IMG/VR virus record: IMGVR_UViG_3300030101_000994
Span: 1-58,301 of that record
Source of the DNA: a virus
Direction: 5' to 3' (one strand)
Length of the DNA stretch: 58,301 nt
A program made the translations under genes and the position numbers. Positions 27,442 through 34,414 of the stretch are shown here, piece by piece. Under the pieces are notes generated by a model. It searched no databases. It was given only the letters and a program-made list of their open reading frames with translations, and was not told where the DNA came from. The first letter of the stretch is position 1. Each line of letters opens with the position of its first letter.

Positions 27442-27614
27442 GCCTGATTATGTACCCTTTTACGCATTTTAATTTGATCCTCTACAATAATTTCTCTAGT
27501 CAAATCTTCAATACGTTTAGTAAGCGAAACCATATCTACTGTGTACAATCCATTTTTTTTGTACAATCTAGTCCACTTACGTTCTAAGGCTACTTTTTCA
27601 TCTAACAATGTCAT
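27438..27614 (-). CDS. Small minus-strand protein, 58 aa
   Basis: Open frame opposite to its neighbours, in the 285-base gap between polymerase and the next gene, converging on the polymerase stop (4-base overlap). The product (TLLDEKVALERKWTRLYKKN, then VDMVSLTKRIEDLTREIIV) is charged and helical with protein-like composition. Ribosome binding site weak (AGG). Promoter not obvious. Hypothetical. Confidence 0.5.
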   Translation of the reverse strand: MTLLDEKVALERKWTRLYKKNGLYTVDMVSLTKRIEDLTREIIVEDQIKMRKRVHNQA

Positions 27615-27670
27615 TTATATACCTGTTTAGTTTATATATATAATATGTTATATATATCTGTCAACATACC

Positions 27671-27698
27671 TTGACATTTCTAGGATATATCTTATATT
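27671..27698 (+). promoter_or_regulatory. Consensus promoter with operator-like palindrome
   Basis: TTGACA (27671-27676), 16-base spacer, TATATT (27693-27698). A 16-of-18 copy of the phage-wide palindrome at 27679-27696 covers the spacer and enters the -10 box. The next gene starts at 27727 with AAAAGGAG. Confidence 0.65.
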
Positions 27699-27726
27699 TA
27701 ATATATAACTAAAAAGGAGATGAAAG

Positions 27727-27981
27727 ATGGGTAAAGTAAAACAACATTATACTATGGAAGCAGAGAAAAAGTTAGAAGCTTTGGCTACTATGTTAAAACA
27801 AAAACTAATTACCCCGGAGTATGTACGTAAACAAATTAAAGGTGATCAAGCCATACAACTGTTTGCTTTTAATTGTGATGAAGACGAAATGGATGAACAT
27901 ATAACCGAGTTTATCAAGTTCGTACAACAATCTGTTAGATTGGTAGTAGATAATAATAAGGAGGGTTTGATAGATGAGTAG
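27727..27981 (+). CDS. Hypothetical protein, 84 aa
   Basis: First gene of the unit driven by the promoter at 27671. Helical and charged (MEAEKKLEALATMLKQKLIT), acidic middle (FNCDEDEMDEHITEF). Overlaps the next gene by 8 bases. No known domain. Confidence 0.65.
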   Translation: MGKVKQHYTMEAEKKLEALATMLKQKLITPEYVRKQIKGDQAIQLFAFNCDEDEMDEHITEFIKFVQQSVRLVVDNNKEGLIDE

Positions 27982-28270
27982 AAAAACTAGCGTAATGGAA
28001 AACCTTATGAAAGTACAACCTTCTTTTAACGCACCACGAAGCAAGTCTTTTGCTGAATGGTATGAGAAAGTAGATGAAGTGTTAGATTCACTTCAACTAA
28101 ATGATTATAGTTTTGGTCAGACTATACATAGATTGAAGGGACTAGGTGTGCCTACAGAGTTTGCAACTCAATGGGTACAAGACGAAAAGGCATACAGAGA
28201 AGATTGTGCGAAACTGTATAGCAAATGGAAGCAGGATGTAGGTTTAACTGATATAGTAGATGAGAGATAA
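27974..28270 (+). CDS. Hypothetical protein, 98 aa
   Basis: Helical, charged protein (PRSKSFAEWYEKVDEVLDSL; IHRLKGLGVPTEFATQW) with a preceding AAGGAGG. Contains no Cys/His metal site. Family not recognised. Confidence 0.65.
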   Translation: MSRKTSVMENLMKVQPSFNAPRSKSFAEWYEKVDEVLDSLQLNDYSFGQTIHRLKGLGVPTEFATQWVQDEKAYREDCAKLYSKWKQDVGLTDIVDER

Positions 28271-28272
28271 TT

Positions 28273-28383
28273 ATGTTTAAAATTTATTTAGTTATGTTTG
28301 GTCTATTATTTTTAATCGCTCCTAAACTTGTTGCTATACTAATTGCACTTTTCTTATCTGGGGTTTATTATTTAATATTATAG
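28273..28383 (+). CDS. Small membrane peptide, 36 aa
   Basis: Frame MFKIYLVMFGLLFLIAPKLV, then AILIALFLSGVYYLIL: two hydrophobic stretches around a Pro-Lys turn, or one long helix. Fills the gap between two genes. Small phage membrane peptides can be lysis-timing or host-takeover factors; no evidence here decides. Confidence 0.45.
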   Translation: MFKIYLVMFGLLFLIAPKLVAILIALFLSGVYYLIL

Positions 28384-28392
28384 AGAGGTACA

Positions 28393-28596
28393 ATGGACAC
28401 AACTAAATGGCGAAGTATAGCAATACGAGTAGAAACACATAAACTGTTGAGAGCGTTAGCTGAAGATAGTTTTAGAACACCAGAACAACAGATAGCCAAA
28501 CTGTTAGATAATCATATAGCCTACAAGGCTCAGAAAGAACGTATCAAGAAAGATGATTTACTAGCAGATCTGTTGAAGAAAGAACCAGATAAGTAA
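28393..28596 (+). CDS. Ribbon-helix-helix type DNA-binding protein
   Basis: 67 residues with a strand (WRSIAIRVET) followed by two helices (HKLLRALAEDSFRTPEQQI; AKLLDNHIAY), the ribbon-helix-helix layout of Arc/CopG regulators, plus a charged tail. RHH dimers bind palindromic operators, so this is a candidate reader of the 18-bp palindromes in this genome; that link is inference only. Ribosome binding site AGAGG. Confidence 0.6.
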   Translation: MDTTKWRSIAIRVETHKLLRALAEDSFRTPEQQIAKLLDNHIAYKAQKERIKKDDLLADLLKKEPDK

Positions 28597-28597
28597 A

Positions 28598-28810
28598 ATG
28601 CCTATTTTAAATTGGAGTGAAGTGACTGAAGAGATAACGAATTTAGAGCATTTCACTCCAGAAGAAAAGTTAATGATCATAAGTTCTGTTCACGAAGATT
28701 ATGAAAAGTTAACTTTTTTAAATAAACACGAAATTTCAAAGTTTGACAAAAATGTTTTGTTATTATACAAAAAGATATTGGGGTTATTAATAAAAAAACA
28801 TGGTCATTGA
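28598..28810 (+). CDS. Hypothetical protein, 70 aa
   Basis: Charged helical protein (ILNWSEVTEEITNLEHFT; KLMIISSVHEDYEKLTFL). Begins one base after the RHH gene and its TGA shares a base with the next ATG. Not recognised. Confidence 0.55.
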   Translation: MPILNWSEVTEEITNLEHFTPEEKLMIISSVHEDYEKLTFLNKHEISKFDKNVLLLYKKILGLLIKKHGH

Positions 28811-29283
28811 TGTATTTTCCAGCACCGCACATTTTAGAAATTATAGGATTACAACTTTCAAGAGAAATATTATACACCACACACGTTACACCAGAGGAAC
28901 GATTATGGCGAGGAGTTTTACTAAATGCCATAGAAGATGTTTTAATAAAACACTCTGATCGTAAACATTCATTACAAAAAGGACAAGCCCACGATTGGAT
29001 TATAACCAATAGTGTTTGTTTTCAAAAAGTATGTGGCTGGGCATCACTAGACTCCGATCTCGTTTTAGAGGCATACATAAAAGCATTAGAGGAAGGCAAA
29101 GTAACTTTTACAGCTAGACAAATTATGTGGAATAAGTATGCAAGGTTTAGTAAAAAGATTCGCTCCATAGAAGAATGTAATATTAAAAGAAAATATAAAG
29201 GTGAGATTAAACGTTTCCGCACAGAAGTATTGGAAGCCCCTACAACTTACGTTACTACTTTATTTACTTCGGTGGTAGCATAA
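28810..29283 (+). CDS. Hypothetical protein, 157 aa
   Basis: ATG 28810 overlaps the previous stop; a TTG one codon upstream is possible. Contains PEERLWRGVLLNAIEDVL, HDWIITNSVCFQKVCGWASL and ARQIMWNKYARFSKKI. Similar proteins precede small terminases in marine phages, but no function is known. The stop shares a base with the small terminase start. Confidence 0.65.
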   Translation: MYFPAPHILEIIGLQLSREILYTTHVTPEERLWRGVLLNAIEDVLIKHSDRKHSLQKGQAHDWIITNSVCFQKVCGWASLDSDLVLEAYIKALEEGKVTFTARQIMWNKYARFSKKIRSIEECNIKRKYKGEIKRFRTEVLEAPTTYVTTLFTSVVA

Positions 29284-29786
29284 TGCCACAAGTTAAAAAA
29301 GAACTACGCACCACGGATCACCTCAAGCCTAAGCAAAAAGAGTTTGTGCATATTTTAGTAAAAAATTGGGGACAAATTAGTAAAACCGCTGCATTACAGA
29401 AAGCAGGATACAAAACAAAGAACGAAGCAAGTGCCCGTGTTCTCGCTAGTAAACTAACCAATCCCAACCTCAACCCACATATATGTCGCTACCTGGAAGC
29501 AGAGCTATCCCGGGAACAAGAAAGATATGAGAAAGATAAGTTACGCCGCTACAAAACATTTGAACGATTACGAGATGGTGCTGAAGCCAAGGGACAGTAC
29601 ACAGGTGCAATCAACTCTGAATATCGTTCTGGTCAACTCGCTGGATTGTTTGTGGATAAAAAAGAAGTTACTCACAATACATTAGAAGGTATGAACAGAG
29701 AACAACTAGAAAAAAGATTAGAAGAATTAGAAAGAAAAATCGGAGAAGGTGTAAATATTATTGACATCACTCCTGAGAAAAAGTAA
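29283..29786 (+). CDS. terS: Terminase small subunit
   Basis: 167 residues. Helix-turn-helix (KPKQKEFVHILVKNWG, then KTAALQKAGYKT and SARVLASKLTNPNLN) matches the N-terminal DNA-binding domain of Terminase_2-like small subunits, and residues of about 135-155 form a coiled coil for ring assembly (REQLEKRLEELERKI). It recognises the packaging site and hands DNA to TerL. Notably it lies about 7 kb upstream of the large subunit, at the end of the replication segment. Confidence 0.8.
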   Translation: MPQVKKELRTTDHLKPKQKEFVHILVKNWGQISKTAALQKAGYKTKNEASARVLASKLTNPNLNPHICRYLEAELSREQERYEKDKLRRYKTFERLRDGAEAKGQYTGAINSEYRSGQLAGLFVDKKEVTHNTLEGMNREQLEKRLEELERKIGEGVNIIDITPEKK

Positions 29787-29826
29787 TATACATTATCTCT
29801 TTTTAAGAGGTTTGAAAAAAAACGTC

Positions 29827-29881
29827 AACCTAGCACACTCCTTTTTAAATTCATATTTATTTCGTTTGTGCTAGGTTTTTT
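29827..29881. terminator. Bidirectional terminator between convergent genes
   Basis: Inverted repeat AACCTAGCACA (29827-29837) and TGTGCTAGGTT (29867-29877) with a 29-base loop. T-runs follow on the plus strand (to 29881) and, read on the minus strand, after GACG (top strand A-run 29814-29821). The right arm overlaps the last codons of the methylase gene. Confidence 0.55.
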
Positions 29882-30936
29882 AGTATGTGGGCTATGACAT
29901 CAACAGTCCAACCATTACCTATCATTTTATAGCGTTGTGTATCTGACACGCCTTGTGTGTAATTATCTGGTAAGGTCTGTAAGCGTTCACATTCTAATGG
30001 TGTAAGTTTTCTCCAATAGTTTGTATCTATATTTTCGCTGACAACCACATTATCTTTTTGTACTGTGGTTAAGGTATTTGTTTTACCATCAAAACGAAGT
30101 TCTAATTGTTGGTCTGTCAATCCCGCTACTTTCATTTTGTGATCCTGCCGCACCCCGTCTATTTTGTACCTACCACGAAACGCACCACAATATACTTTTG
30201 GTTCTCGGTGTCCTCCTTGCATAGTCGTCAATGTCGGTGCTTTGCCTTCTTTCGCATACACCCGTTTCACGCTATCGTGTCCTTTTATATCAGCATCTCC
30301 CACACGCATACAGCTGAATACCAACTGCCGTCTTGCCTTTTTAAAATAGTTTTCTACATTCCCACCTTTAAAATAGTGTGCATCAATGCAATATGATTTA
30401 TCACGATCCACGCACCCACATTCTAGTATGTCTTTTAGATAAATGCGTTTGTTTTCGGGCAAGAACACTCTCGGTATATTTGTCCAGTACAAGCGTTCTC
30501 GGTTTTGTGCTGACACTAACGCACTATTGATACATAAAGGTTGCACCCCTAATTCTGCCGTTATCACCCGTTCGTGTTCCTTTGCCATTCTGACATTTTC
30601 AAGCAAAAAGTATTTCGGTTTTGTTTCTTCCAACACTCGCATAAACTCCCAGAACAGTTCTCCCCGTTCGTCTTTGAACCCTTCTTGCCGTCCAGCAAAC
30701 GAGAATGACTGACACGGCGAACCACCCATCACCAAGTCTGGTTTGGCCAGACTCACGCCTCTTGAACCTAGTTTGGTAATGTCGCCTAGTTCTCTCGTGT
30801 TTGGATAATTCTTTTTTGCTATAGTGATTGCATACTTGTCAATTTCTGCTGCTTCATAGTGTTCAACGGGCAAATTAGCCCGTTGACACGCTACTTGACC
30901 AGAGGACATTCCGTCAAATAAAGATAATACTTTCAT
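29857..30936 (-). CDS. dcm: DNA (cytosine-5) methyltransferase
   Basis: 359 residues. Motif I (KVLSLFDGMSSG), the catalytic GGSPCQSFSFAG (PCQ 74-76, Cys75), motif VI FLLENV (ENV 113-115), motif VIII AQNRERLYW and C-terminal motifs LTPLECERLQTLP and IGNGWTV (IX-X). The full set of C5-methylase motifs is present, with a compact target-recognition region of about 100 residues. No restriction partner is adjacent, so it most likely protects phage DNA from host cleavage. Last gene of the minus-strand cluster; its ATG shares a base with the preceding stop (TGATG). Confidence 0.93.
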   Translation of the reverse strand: MKVLSLFDGMSSGQVACQRANLPVEHYEAAEIDKYAITIAKKNYPNTRELGDITKLGSRGVSLAKPDLVMGGSPCQSFSFAGRQEGFKDERGELFWEFMRVLEETKPKYFLLENVRMAKEHERVITAELGVQPLCINSALVSAQNRERLYWTNIPRVFLPENKRIYLKDILECGCVDRDKSYCIDAHYFKGGNVENYFKKARRQLVFSCMRVGDADIKGHDSVKRVYAKEGKAPTLTTMQGGHREPKVYCGAFRGRYKIDGVRQDHKMKVAGLTDQQLELRFDGKTNTLTTVQKDNVVVSENIDTNYWRKLTPLECERLQTLPDNYTQGVSDTQRYKMIGNGWTVDVIAHILKNLAQTK

Positions 30937-31157
30937 CAAAATTTATGTCCTAATATTCTTTTAAACTCTTCCCACTTCCATTTTTCATATTCTTCATCTA
31001 TCTCGGATTCTATAATCTCTCGGAAATGATTTACAATCATGTCAAGCCCTTTACACATACCATTATACTCGGCTCTCATATGGCTGTCATTTGGTTCTCC
31101 CCAACTTTGTTTTATATCTTTTGCTGCGTTTTTTAATCTATAAAATTCAATTTGCAT
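30936..31157 (-). CDS. Hypothetical protein, 73 aa
   Basis: Charged helical protein (YRLKNAAKDIKQSWGEPND; NHFREIIESEIDEEYEKWKW) with ribosome binding site GGAGAG. Translationally coupled to the methylase gene. Not recognised. Confidence 0.65.
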   Translation of the reverse strand: MQIEFYRLKNAAKDIKQSWGEPNDSHMRAEYNGMCKGLDMIVNHFREIIESEIDEEYEKWKWEEFKRILGHKF

Positions 31158-31407
31158 TTTTACTCTCCTCTATTAAATGGTGAATACAATTTCCTTCAAC
31201 AGTAAATAAATACTCATTCACTTCACAATGCTCTTGTATTTCATAATCTTTAGCATCAGAAAAATATTGATATTTTGTGATAATATTCCCGTCCTTATCT
31301 TCACAATCATATTCTATCGGATATTCATCTAACCACCATATTACTTTTAATTTAGCTTTTGGATCTAATTCTTTATATTGATACACATTAATCATAGCTT
31401 TTGGCAT
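31147..31407 (-). CDS. Hypothetical protein, 86 aa
   Basis: Start ATG at 31407 is preferred over one two codons upstream because GAGGAG then stands 7 bases away. The N-terminus INVYQYKELDPKAKLKVIWW resembles small phage and plasmid proteins with a Y-x-F/Y-DEL-AK-KA pattern. Acidic middle. Function unknown. Confidence 0.6.
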   Translation of the reverse strand: MPKAMINVYQYKELDPKAKLKVIWWLDEYPIEYDCEDKDGNIITKYQYFSDAKDYEIQEHCEVNEYLFTVEGNCIHHLIEESKNAN

Positions 31408-31576
31408 TTTCATTCTCCTCTATTATTTCTACTTCTGATTTCTTAAAACATAATTGGTCATCTAATGTTTCTGCATCTTCATCTTCTATGACAACTTCCG
31501 TATCGTGTTCAACGATACACTTTCCATATATCTCTTGGTCTATTACTTTTATTCTTTTGTTAAGATAATGCTTCAT
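31388..31576 (-). CDS. Hypothetical acidic protein, 62 aa
   Basis: Starts MKHYLNKRIKVIDQEIYGK, then mostly acidic (EVVIEDEDAETLDDQ). Beta-like alternation suggests a small barrel. Ribosome binding site GGAG. Overlaps both neighbours. Confidence 0.6.
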   Translation of the reverse strand: MKHYLNKRIKVIDQEIYGKCIVEHDTEVVIEDEDAETLDDQLCFKKSEVEIIEENENAKSYD

Positions 31577-31793
31577 TTTTTAACTCCATTGTTATAGGAT
31601 TAATATCTAGGAATCCTCCTCCATTACCTTCTGCATCTTGACACACTACAACTTGATATTGTTTTCCTTCATACTCGGTAATCAAAATTGGAAAAGGTTC
31701 TATGTCTTCACAATTATCATCTACATAAAATCTCATAATTTTATGACCAAGTAATTGTTTATAGTGGTTTATATATTTTTTAGTTATTTCCAT
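31560..31793 (-). CDS. Hypothetical protein, 77 aa
   Basis: Start ATG 31793 (MEITKKYINHY) is chosen because AAAAGGAG stands 8 bases upstream; the open frame extends eight codons further but through that ribosome binding site. Contains RFYVDDNCEDIEPFPILITE and GNGGGFLDI, a beta-rich acidic domain. Not recognised. Confidence 0.6.
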   Translation of the reverse strand: MEITKKYINHYKQLLGHKIMRFYVDDNCEDIEPFPILITEYEGKQYQVVVCQDAEGNGGGFLDINPITMELKNEALS

Positions 31794-32064
31794 TCTTGCA
31801 CTCCTTTTCTTGTCCATCTAGTATTTCTGTAACATGATAGTTAATAATCTGATGTAATAAATGTGTCGCTATCAATTCATTCGGTGCAGTATCAAAAGCT
31901 AACTCGCATACAAAATGTTGCAAAGCCTTTACCATATTCGGTACTGATACTTGCTCTTGACTATCCTCACACAAATCTAATAACTTTTCACGCACCAATG
32001 CCATCTGCTGCACATCTCTCAATGGTGTTACTTTTTTTCTTTTAACTGTCTGTCTTTTAGCCAT
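31780..32064 (-). CDS. Hypothetical protein, 94 aa
   Basis: Basic N-terminus (AKRQTVKRKKVTPLRDVQQ) and a helical rest (NMVKALQHFVCELAF). Ribosome binding site AAGGAG. Not recognised. Confidence 0.6.
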   Translation of the reverse strand: MAKRQTVKRKKVTPLRDVQQMALVREKLLDLCEDSQEQVSVPNMVKALQHFVCELAFDTAPNELIATHLLHQIINYHVTEILDGQEKECKNGNN

Positions 32065-32267
32065 ATTATTTCTCCTTGTTTTTTAGGTTTGATTATTAAA
32101 TCCGTCTTTTGTTGTCTTACTGCATCTTCTACTTTTTTCCAGTGTTGCCTTGCCCAGAGTGTTACATCTGGGCTAAAGCTACTTCTTAACTTTCTGACTC
32201 GCTCAAGTCTTAATTCAGCGACTATCTTTTTCATTTTCTTTTCGTCTATATCCATAAAGCTACACAT
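32028..32267 (-). CDS. Hypothetical protein, 79 aa
   Basis: Starts with AGAGGAG 7 bases ahead. Basic helical protein (MKKIVAELRLERVRKLRSSF; ARQHWKKVEDAVRQQKTD). Not recognised; DNA binding is possible from its charge. Confidence 0.6.
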   Translation of the reverse strand: MCSFMDIDEKKMKKIVAELRLERVRKLRSSFSPDVTLWARQHWKKVEDAVRQQKTDLIIKPKKQGEIIWLKDRQLKEKK

Positions 32268-32412
32268 CTTTATTCTCCTCTGATTCTGGTATTGTAACTC
32301 TTTGGTTAATTATATCTTGTATCAATTCAAGTACAGCTTTTAACTCATCTGTACTTAATTGAAAGAAATTTTCTTTTATTTCTGTTTGTAATTTTTTATG
32401 TTCAATCATCAT
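32260..32412 (-). CDS. Small hypothetical protein, 50 aa
   Basis: Frame starting MMIEHKKLQTEIKENFF and ending SEENKDV, with AAGGAG 6 bases before the ATG pair (32412 and 32409), overlapping its neighbours by 8-11 bases. It tiles exactly in the operon, which supports coding despite its length. Confidence 0.6.
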   Translation of the reverse strand: MMIEHKKLQTEIKENFFQLSTDELKAVLELIQDIINQRVTIPESEENKDV

Positions 32413-32644
32413 TCAACTCCTTGTTAATTATGTCTAGGTCTGCCATACATTGTTCTACACTAGCTAATATGTCTTCAAATATTTCTTGTCCTTCCTCTGT
32501 ATAACTTGAGTTTCCATCTCTGTTATAAGTTACATACCTCTCATATTCTTTGCCATATTTTATCTGCATCAAATCATCTGCCCACTCGCAAGTGAAAGCG
32601 ATATACTCATCTGAACTTATTTTAATAGTTTTATTATCTGACAT
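32402..32644 (-). CDS. Hypothetical acidic protein, 80 aa
   Basis: SDNKTIKISSDEYIAFTCEW followed by an acidic helical part (EDILASVEQCMADLDI). Strong GGAGGA ribosome binding site. Not recognised. Confidence 0.6.
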   Translation of the reverse strand: MSDNKTIKISSDEYIAFTCEWADDLMQIKYGKEYERYVTYNRDGNSSYTEEGQEIFEDILASVEQCMADLDIINKELNDD

Positions 32645-32975
32645 TTTTTAAATATCCTCCTCTCATCATAAACTTCTGTGGTTCGATATACTTGAACCAA
32701 TCAATCATGCTAGGAATAAATCCCAAGTCTTCTATAATATGTCTTTCAGCAATTAGTCTGACGGGGACTTTTCTTCCGTCTGAATTAGTAATGGTAGTGC
32801 CAAACTTTTCTTCACAAGCAAAGCAACCTTCTGCGTGGTGTCTTAACGCTCTATGTCTGAAGTCTGGCATTATCTTTTTACTCTCATCAAACCAATCGTG
32901 AATAGGTTGGTAGTCCTCTGGACTACCTCCCCATTTTTTTACAGATGATACTGCGTGATGGTAACAGTTAGCCAT
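32634..32975 (-). CDS. DUF6915-like conserved protein
   Basis: 113 residues. The N-terminus NCYHHAVSSVKKWGGSPEDY and the motif FRHRALRHHAEGCFACE, then RKVPVRLIAERHIIEDLG, match a widespread small family of phages and plasmids that I recall as DUF6915. The His cluster (HHA, RHRALRHH) and Cys pair hint at a metal site. Function unknown. Strong ribosome binding site (GGAGG). Confidence 0.7.
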   Translation of the reverse strand: MANCYHHAVSSVKKWGGSPEDYQPIHDWFDESKKIMPDFRHRALRHHAEGCFACEEKFGTTITNSDGRKVPVRLIAERHIIEDLGFIPSMIDWFKYIEPQKFMMRGGYLKNVR

Positions 32976-33174
32976 TTTTTACCTCCTTGAATGTTTTACC
33001 AAGACCATTCTCCCACGCCTCTGGGATAATCCAATTAGTCATATTTAATAACTCACAGAATTTTGGAAACAGTTCTTTTTCATAATCAGAATCATCTGCT
33101 AGTCGTCTAGATAACTCCTTTATAAACTCTCTAAATTCGTTTGTCAGTTCTATGTCTTTATCTTTGTATGCCAT
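32968..33174 (-). CDS. Hypothetical protein, 68 aa
   Basis: ATG 33174 (MAYKDKDIELTNEF) is preferred over one seven codons upstream, since GGAGGAG lies 7 bases ahead of it. Helical, with NMTNWIIPEAWENGLGK near the end. Not recognised. Confidence 0.6.
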   Translation of the reverse strand: MAYKDKDIELTNEFREFIKELSRRLADDSDYEKELFPKFCELLNMTNWIIPEAWENGLGKTFKEVKNG

Positions 33175-33175
33175 A

Positions 33176-33688
33176 TTATATCTCCTCCACTTCACTATGT
33201 TCTACATAAGAAACATAATCGTGTAATATTGTACCTTTAACTACATCAAAAATAATATTGCCACTTTGACCTTCATTGATTTCCCAACCTCTGTGAAATG
33301 CCTCAAGATAATCATAAGCCATCTCTTCAATATAATCTTTTAAATCCATTGGATCGGTTGTATATTTATAAGTGTGGTCTGTATGACTCCAATACTTTCT
33401 TTCTCCAATGTCTACTATATGCTTTTCAGTAAGATTGATAGTATTTTTACCTACATAAAAGGTTGCATCTTCTAATGAACCATCATCTCCAGAACCACTA
33501 TAATATATTTCAACTCTATCTATTTTCATGTCTTTTAGTATCTTCATTATTTGTGGTTTAACACTTTCTTTAAAGCCCTTCTTTTTTCTTTCTTGTCTGG
33601 CATAAAACTCTTCGTGCCATTTCTTATTTTCTTCGTCTGTCTGATGAATACTAATACTACCATCATTTTCTTTTTTGAACTCTGTCAT
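33176..33688 (-). CDS. DUF6878-like conserved protein, 170 aa
   Basis: Start ATG 33688 is chosen because AAGGAG then has 6-base spacing. The middle RVEIYYSGSGDDGSLED and the C-terminal MAYDYLEAFHRGWEINEG, GNIIFDV pattern match a family I recall as DUF6878, found on plasmids and phages. First gene of the minus-strand cluster, transcribed from the promoter at 33721-33748. Function unknown. Confidence 0.65.
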   Translation of the reverse strand: MTEFKKENDGSISIHQTDEENKKWHEEFYARQERKKKGFKESVKPQIMKILKDMKIDRVEIYYSGSGDDGSLEDATFYVGKNTINLTEKHIVDIGERKYWSHTDHTYKYTTDPMDLKDYIEEMAYDYLEAFHRGWEINEGQSGNIIFDVVKGTILHDYVSYVEHSEVEEI

Positions 33689-33710
33689 TGTCATCTCCTT
33701 GTTAAGTTAA

Positions 33711-33728
33711 TATAAGATATATCTTATA
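33711..33728. promoter_or_regulatory. Perfect 18-bp operator-like palindrome
   Basis: TATAAGATATATCTTATA, its own reverse complement, identical to the copy at 35788-35805. It overlaps the -10 box of the minus-strand promoter and so could block RNA polymerase. Confidence 0.65.
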
Positions 33729-33748
33729 GGTATCTATATTATTGTCAA
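33721..33748 (-). promoter_or_regulatory. Promoter of the minus-strand gene cluster
   Basis: On the minus strand TTGACA (top strand 33743-33748), 16-base spacer, TAAGAT (top strand 33721-33726). The first gene starts at 33688 with AAGGAG in the leader. Confidence 0.55.
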
Positions 33749-33804
33749 TACCTAATGCCATTCCTTACAACTTTTTTTTTAAACAAAGTGTAAAATAAGC
33801 AAAA

Positions 33805-33896
33805 GTTTTAGGAAAATAGGAAAATTAGCAGAAAACATAGTATTACAGAGAAAAAGTTTTAGGAAAGTTTTAGGAATTTTTCCTAAAGTTTAGGAA
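33805..33896. repeat. Iteron-like cluster of GTTTTAGGAA repeats
   Basis: Direct copies at 33805-33815, 33856-33866, 33867-33876 and 33888-33896 (GTTTAGGAA), plus an inverted copy TTCCTAAA at 33880-33887. The third and the inverted copy form TTTAGGAA-TTT-TTCCTAAA. Surrounded by A/T tracts, like a replication-initiator or regulator binding region. Confidence 0.6.
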
Positions 33897-33976
33897 TATT
33901 ATAGACTTCTTACCGACCGACTGCTGCATTTTTTTTTTAATTTTTTTTTGTAAGTAAGTGCATTATACTATTTTGA

Positions 33977-34414
33977 ATGAAGTTAACTGAATCAAAAATC
34001 TGGTCTTACATTAACAAGATTCAAAAGCAGAAAAAAAATTGGCATTTTATAAGGATAGAATCCCATACAGTTAATGGAATCCCTGATATTAATGGTGTTA
34101 TCAATGGGCGTGAGTACTGGATAGAATTGAAGTGCAATCGTGGTAACAATATTGGATTAAGTAAGTATCAACTGTTATGGCATAGCAAAAGAATACAATC
34201 TGGAGGCAAATGTTTTATTCTGCATGCGACCGAGAAGCACGAGCATATAGAAATTCTCGAAGTGCGAGATTCCCGTTCCCGTTCTCGTTTCCCGTTTCCC
34301 GTTCGAATTGGTCTAGTGTCGTACCATCAGGAGCCGGGCAGCCCAGTGCTGCGTCCCGGGTCCCGGGTCCGGGAGGGGTTAGAAAGAGCCGTTGTTCAAA
34401 TGTCCCGTTTGTAG
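33977..34414 (+). CDS. VRR-NUC domain nuclease with repeat-derived C-terminal tail
   Basis: Residues 1-95 form a VRR-NUC (PD-(D/E)XK) domain: GIPDIN (Asp37), EYWIELKCNRG (E50-x-K52), GLSKYQLLWHSKRIQSGGKCFIL. Phage VRR-NUC proteins are Holliday-junction or flap-type nucleases. From about residue 96 the sequence changes to Arg/Ser/Pro/Val-rich (RDSRSRSRFPFPVR), which is translation of the GC-rich repeat element that begins at about 34265. The natural C-terminus was probably replaced by it. TATACT at 33964-33969 lies 7 bases before the ATG and there is no ribosome binding site. Confidence 0.75.
   Translation: MKLTESKIWSYINKIQKQKKNWHFIRIESHTVNGIPDINGVINGREYWIELKCNRGNNIGLSKYQLLWHSKRIQSGGKCFILHATEKHEHIEILEVRDSRSRSRFPFPVRIGLVSYHQEPGSPVLRPGSRVREGLERAVVQMSRL
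34265..34380. repeat. GC-rich repeat element A
   Basis: Begins with iterated TTCCCG/TCTCG units (34268-34305), continues through CGTTCGAATTGGTCTAG and GAGCCGGGCAGCCCAGTG to CCCGGG-rich sequence (34353-34375). Overlaps the end of the VRR-NUC gene. GC content is far above its surroundings. Confidence 0.65.

Larger units (their letters stand above)
33695..33976. other. 282-base non-coding divergent region
   Basis: No credible gene. It holds the minus-strand promoter and a perfect operator palindrome (33711-33748), a cluster of five TTTTAGGAA-like repeats (33805-33896), and long T-runs (33930-33949) before the VRR-NUC gene. It separates the two main directions of transcription and is a plausible origin or regulatory hub. 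Confidence 0.7.

Noticed and set aside
33805-33896. CRISPR array
   Set aside because: The repeat units are only about 10 bases, with irregular or no spacers and one inverted copy; no cas genes.
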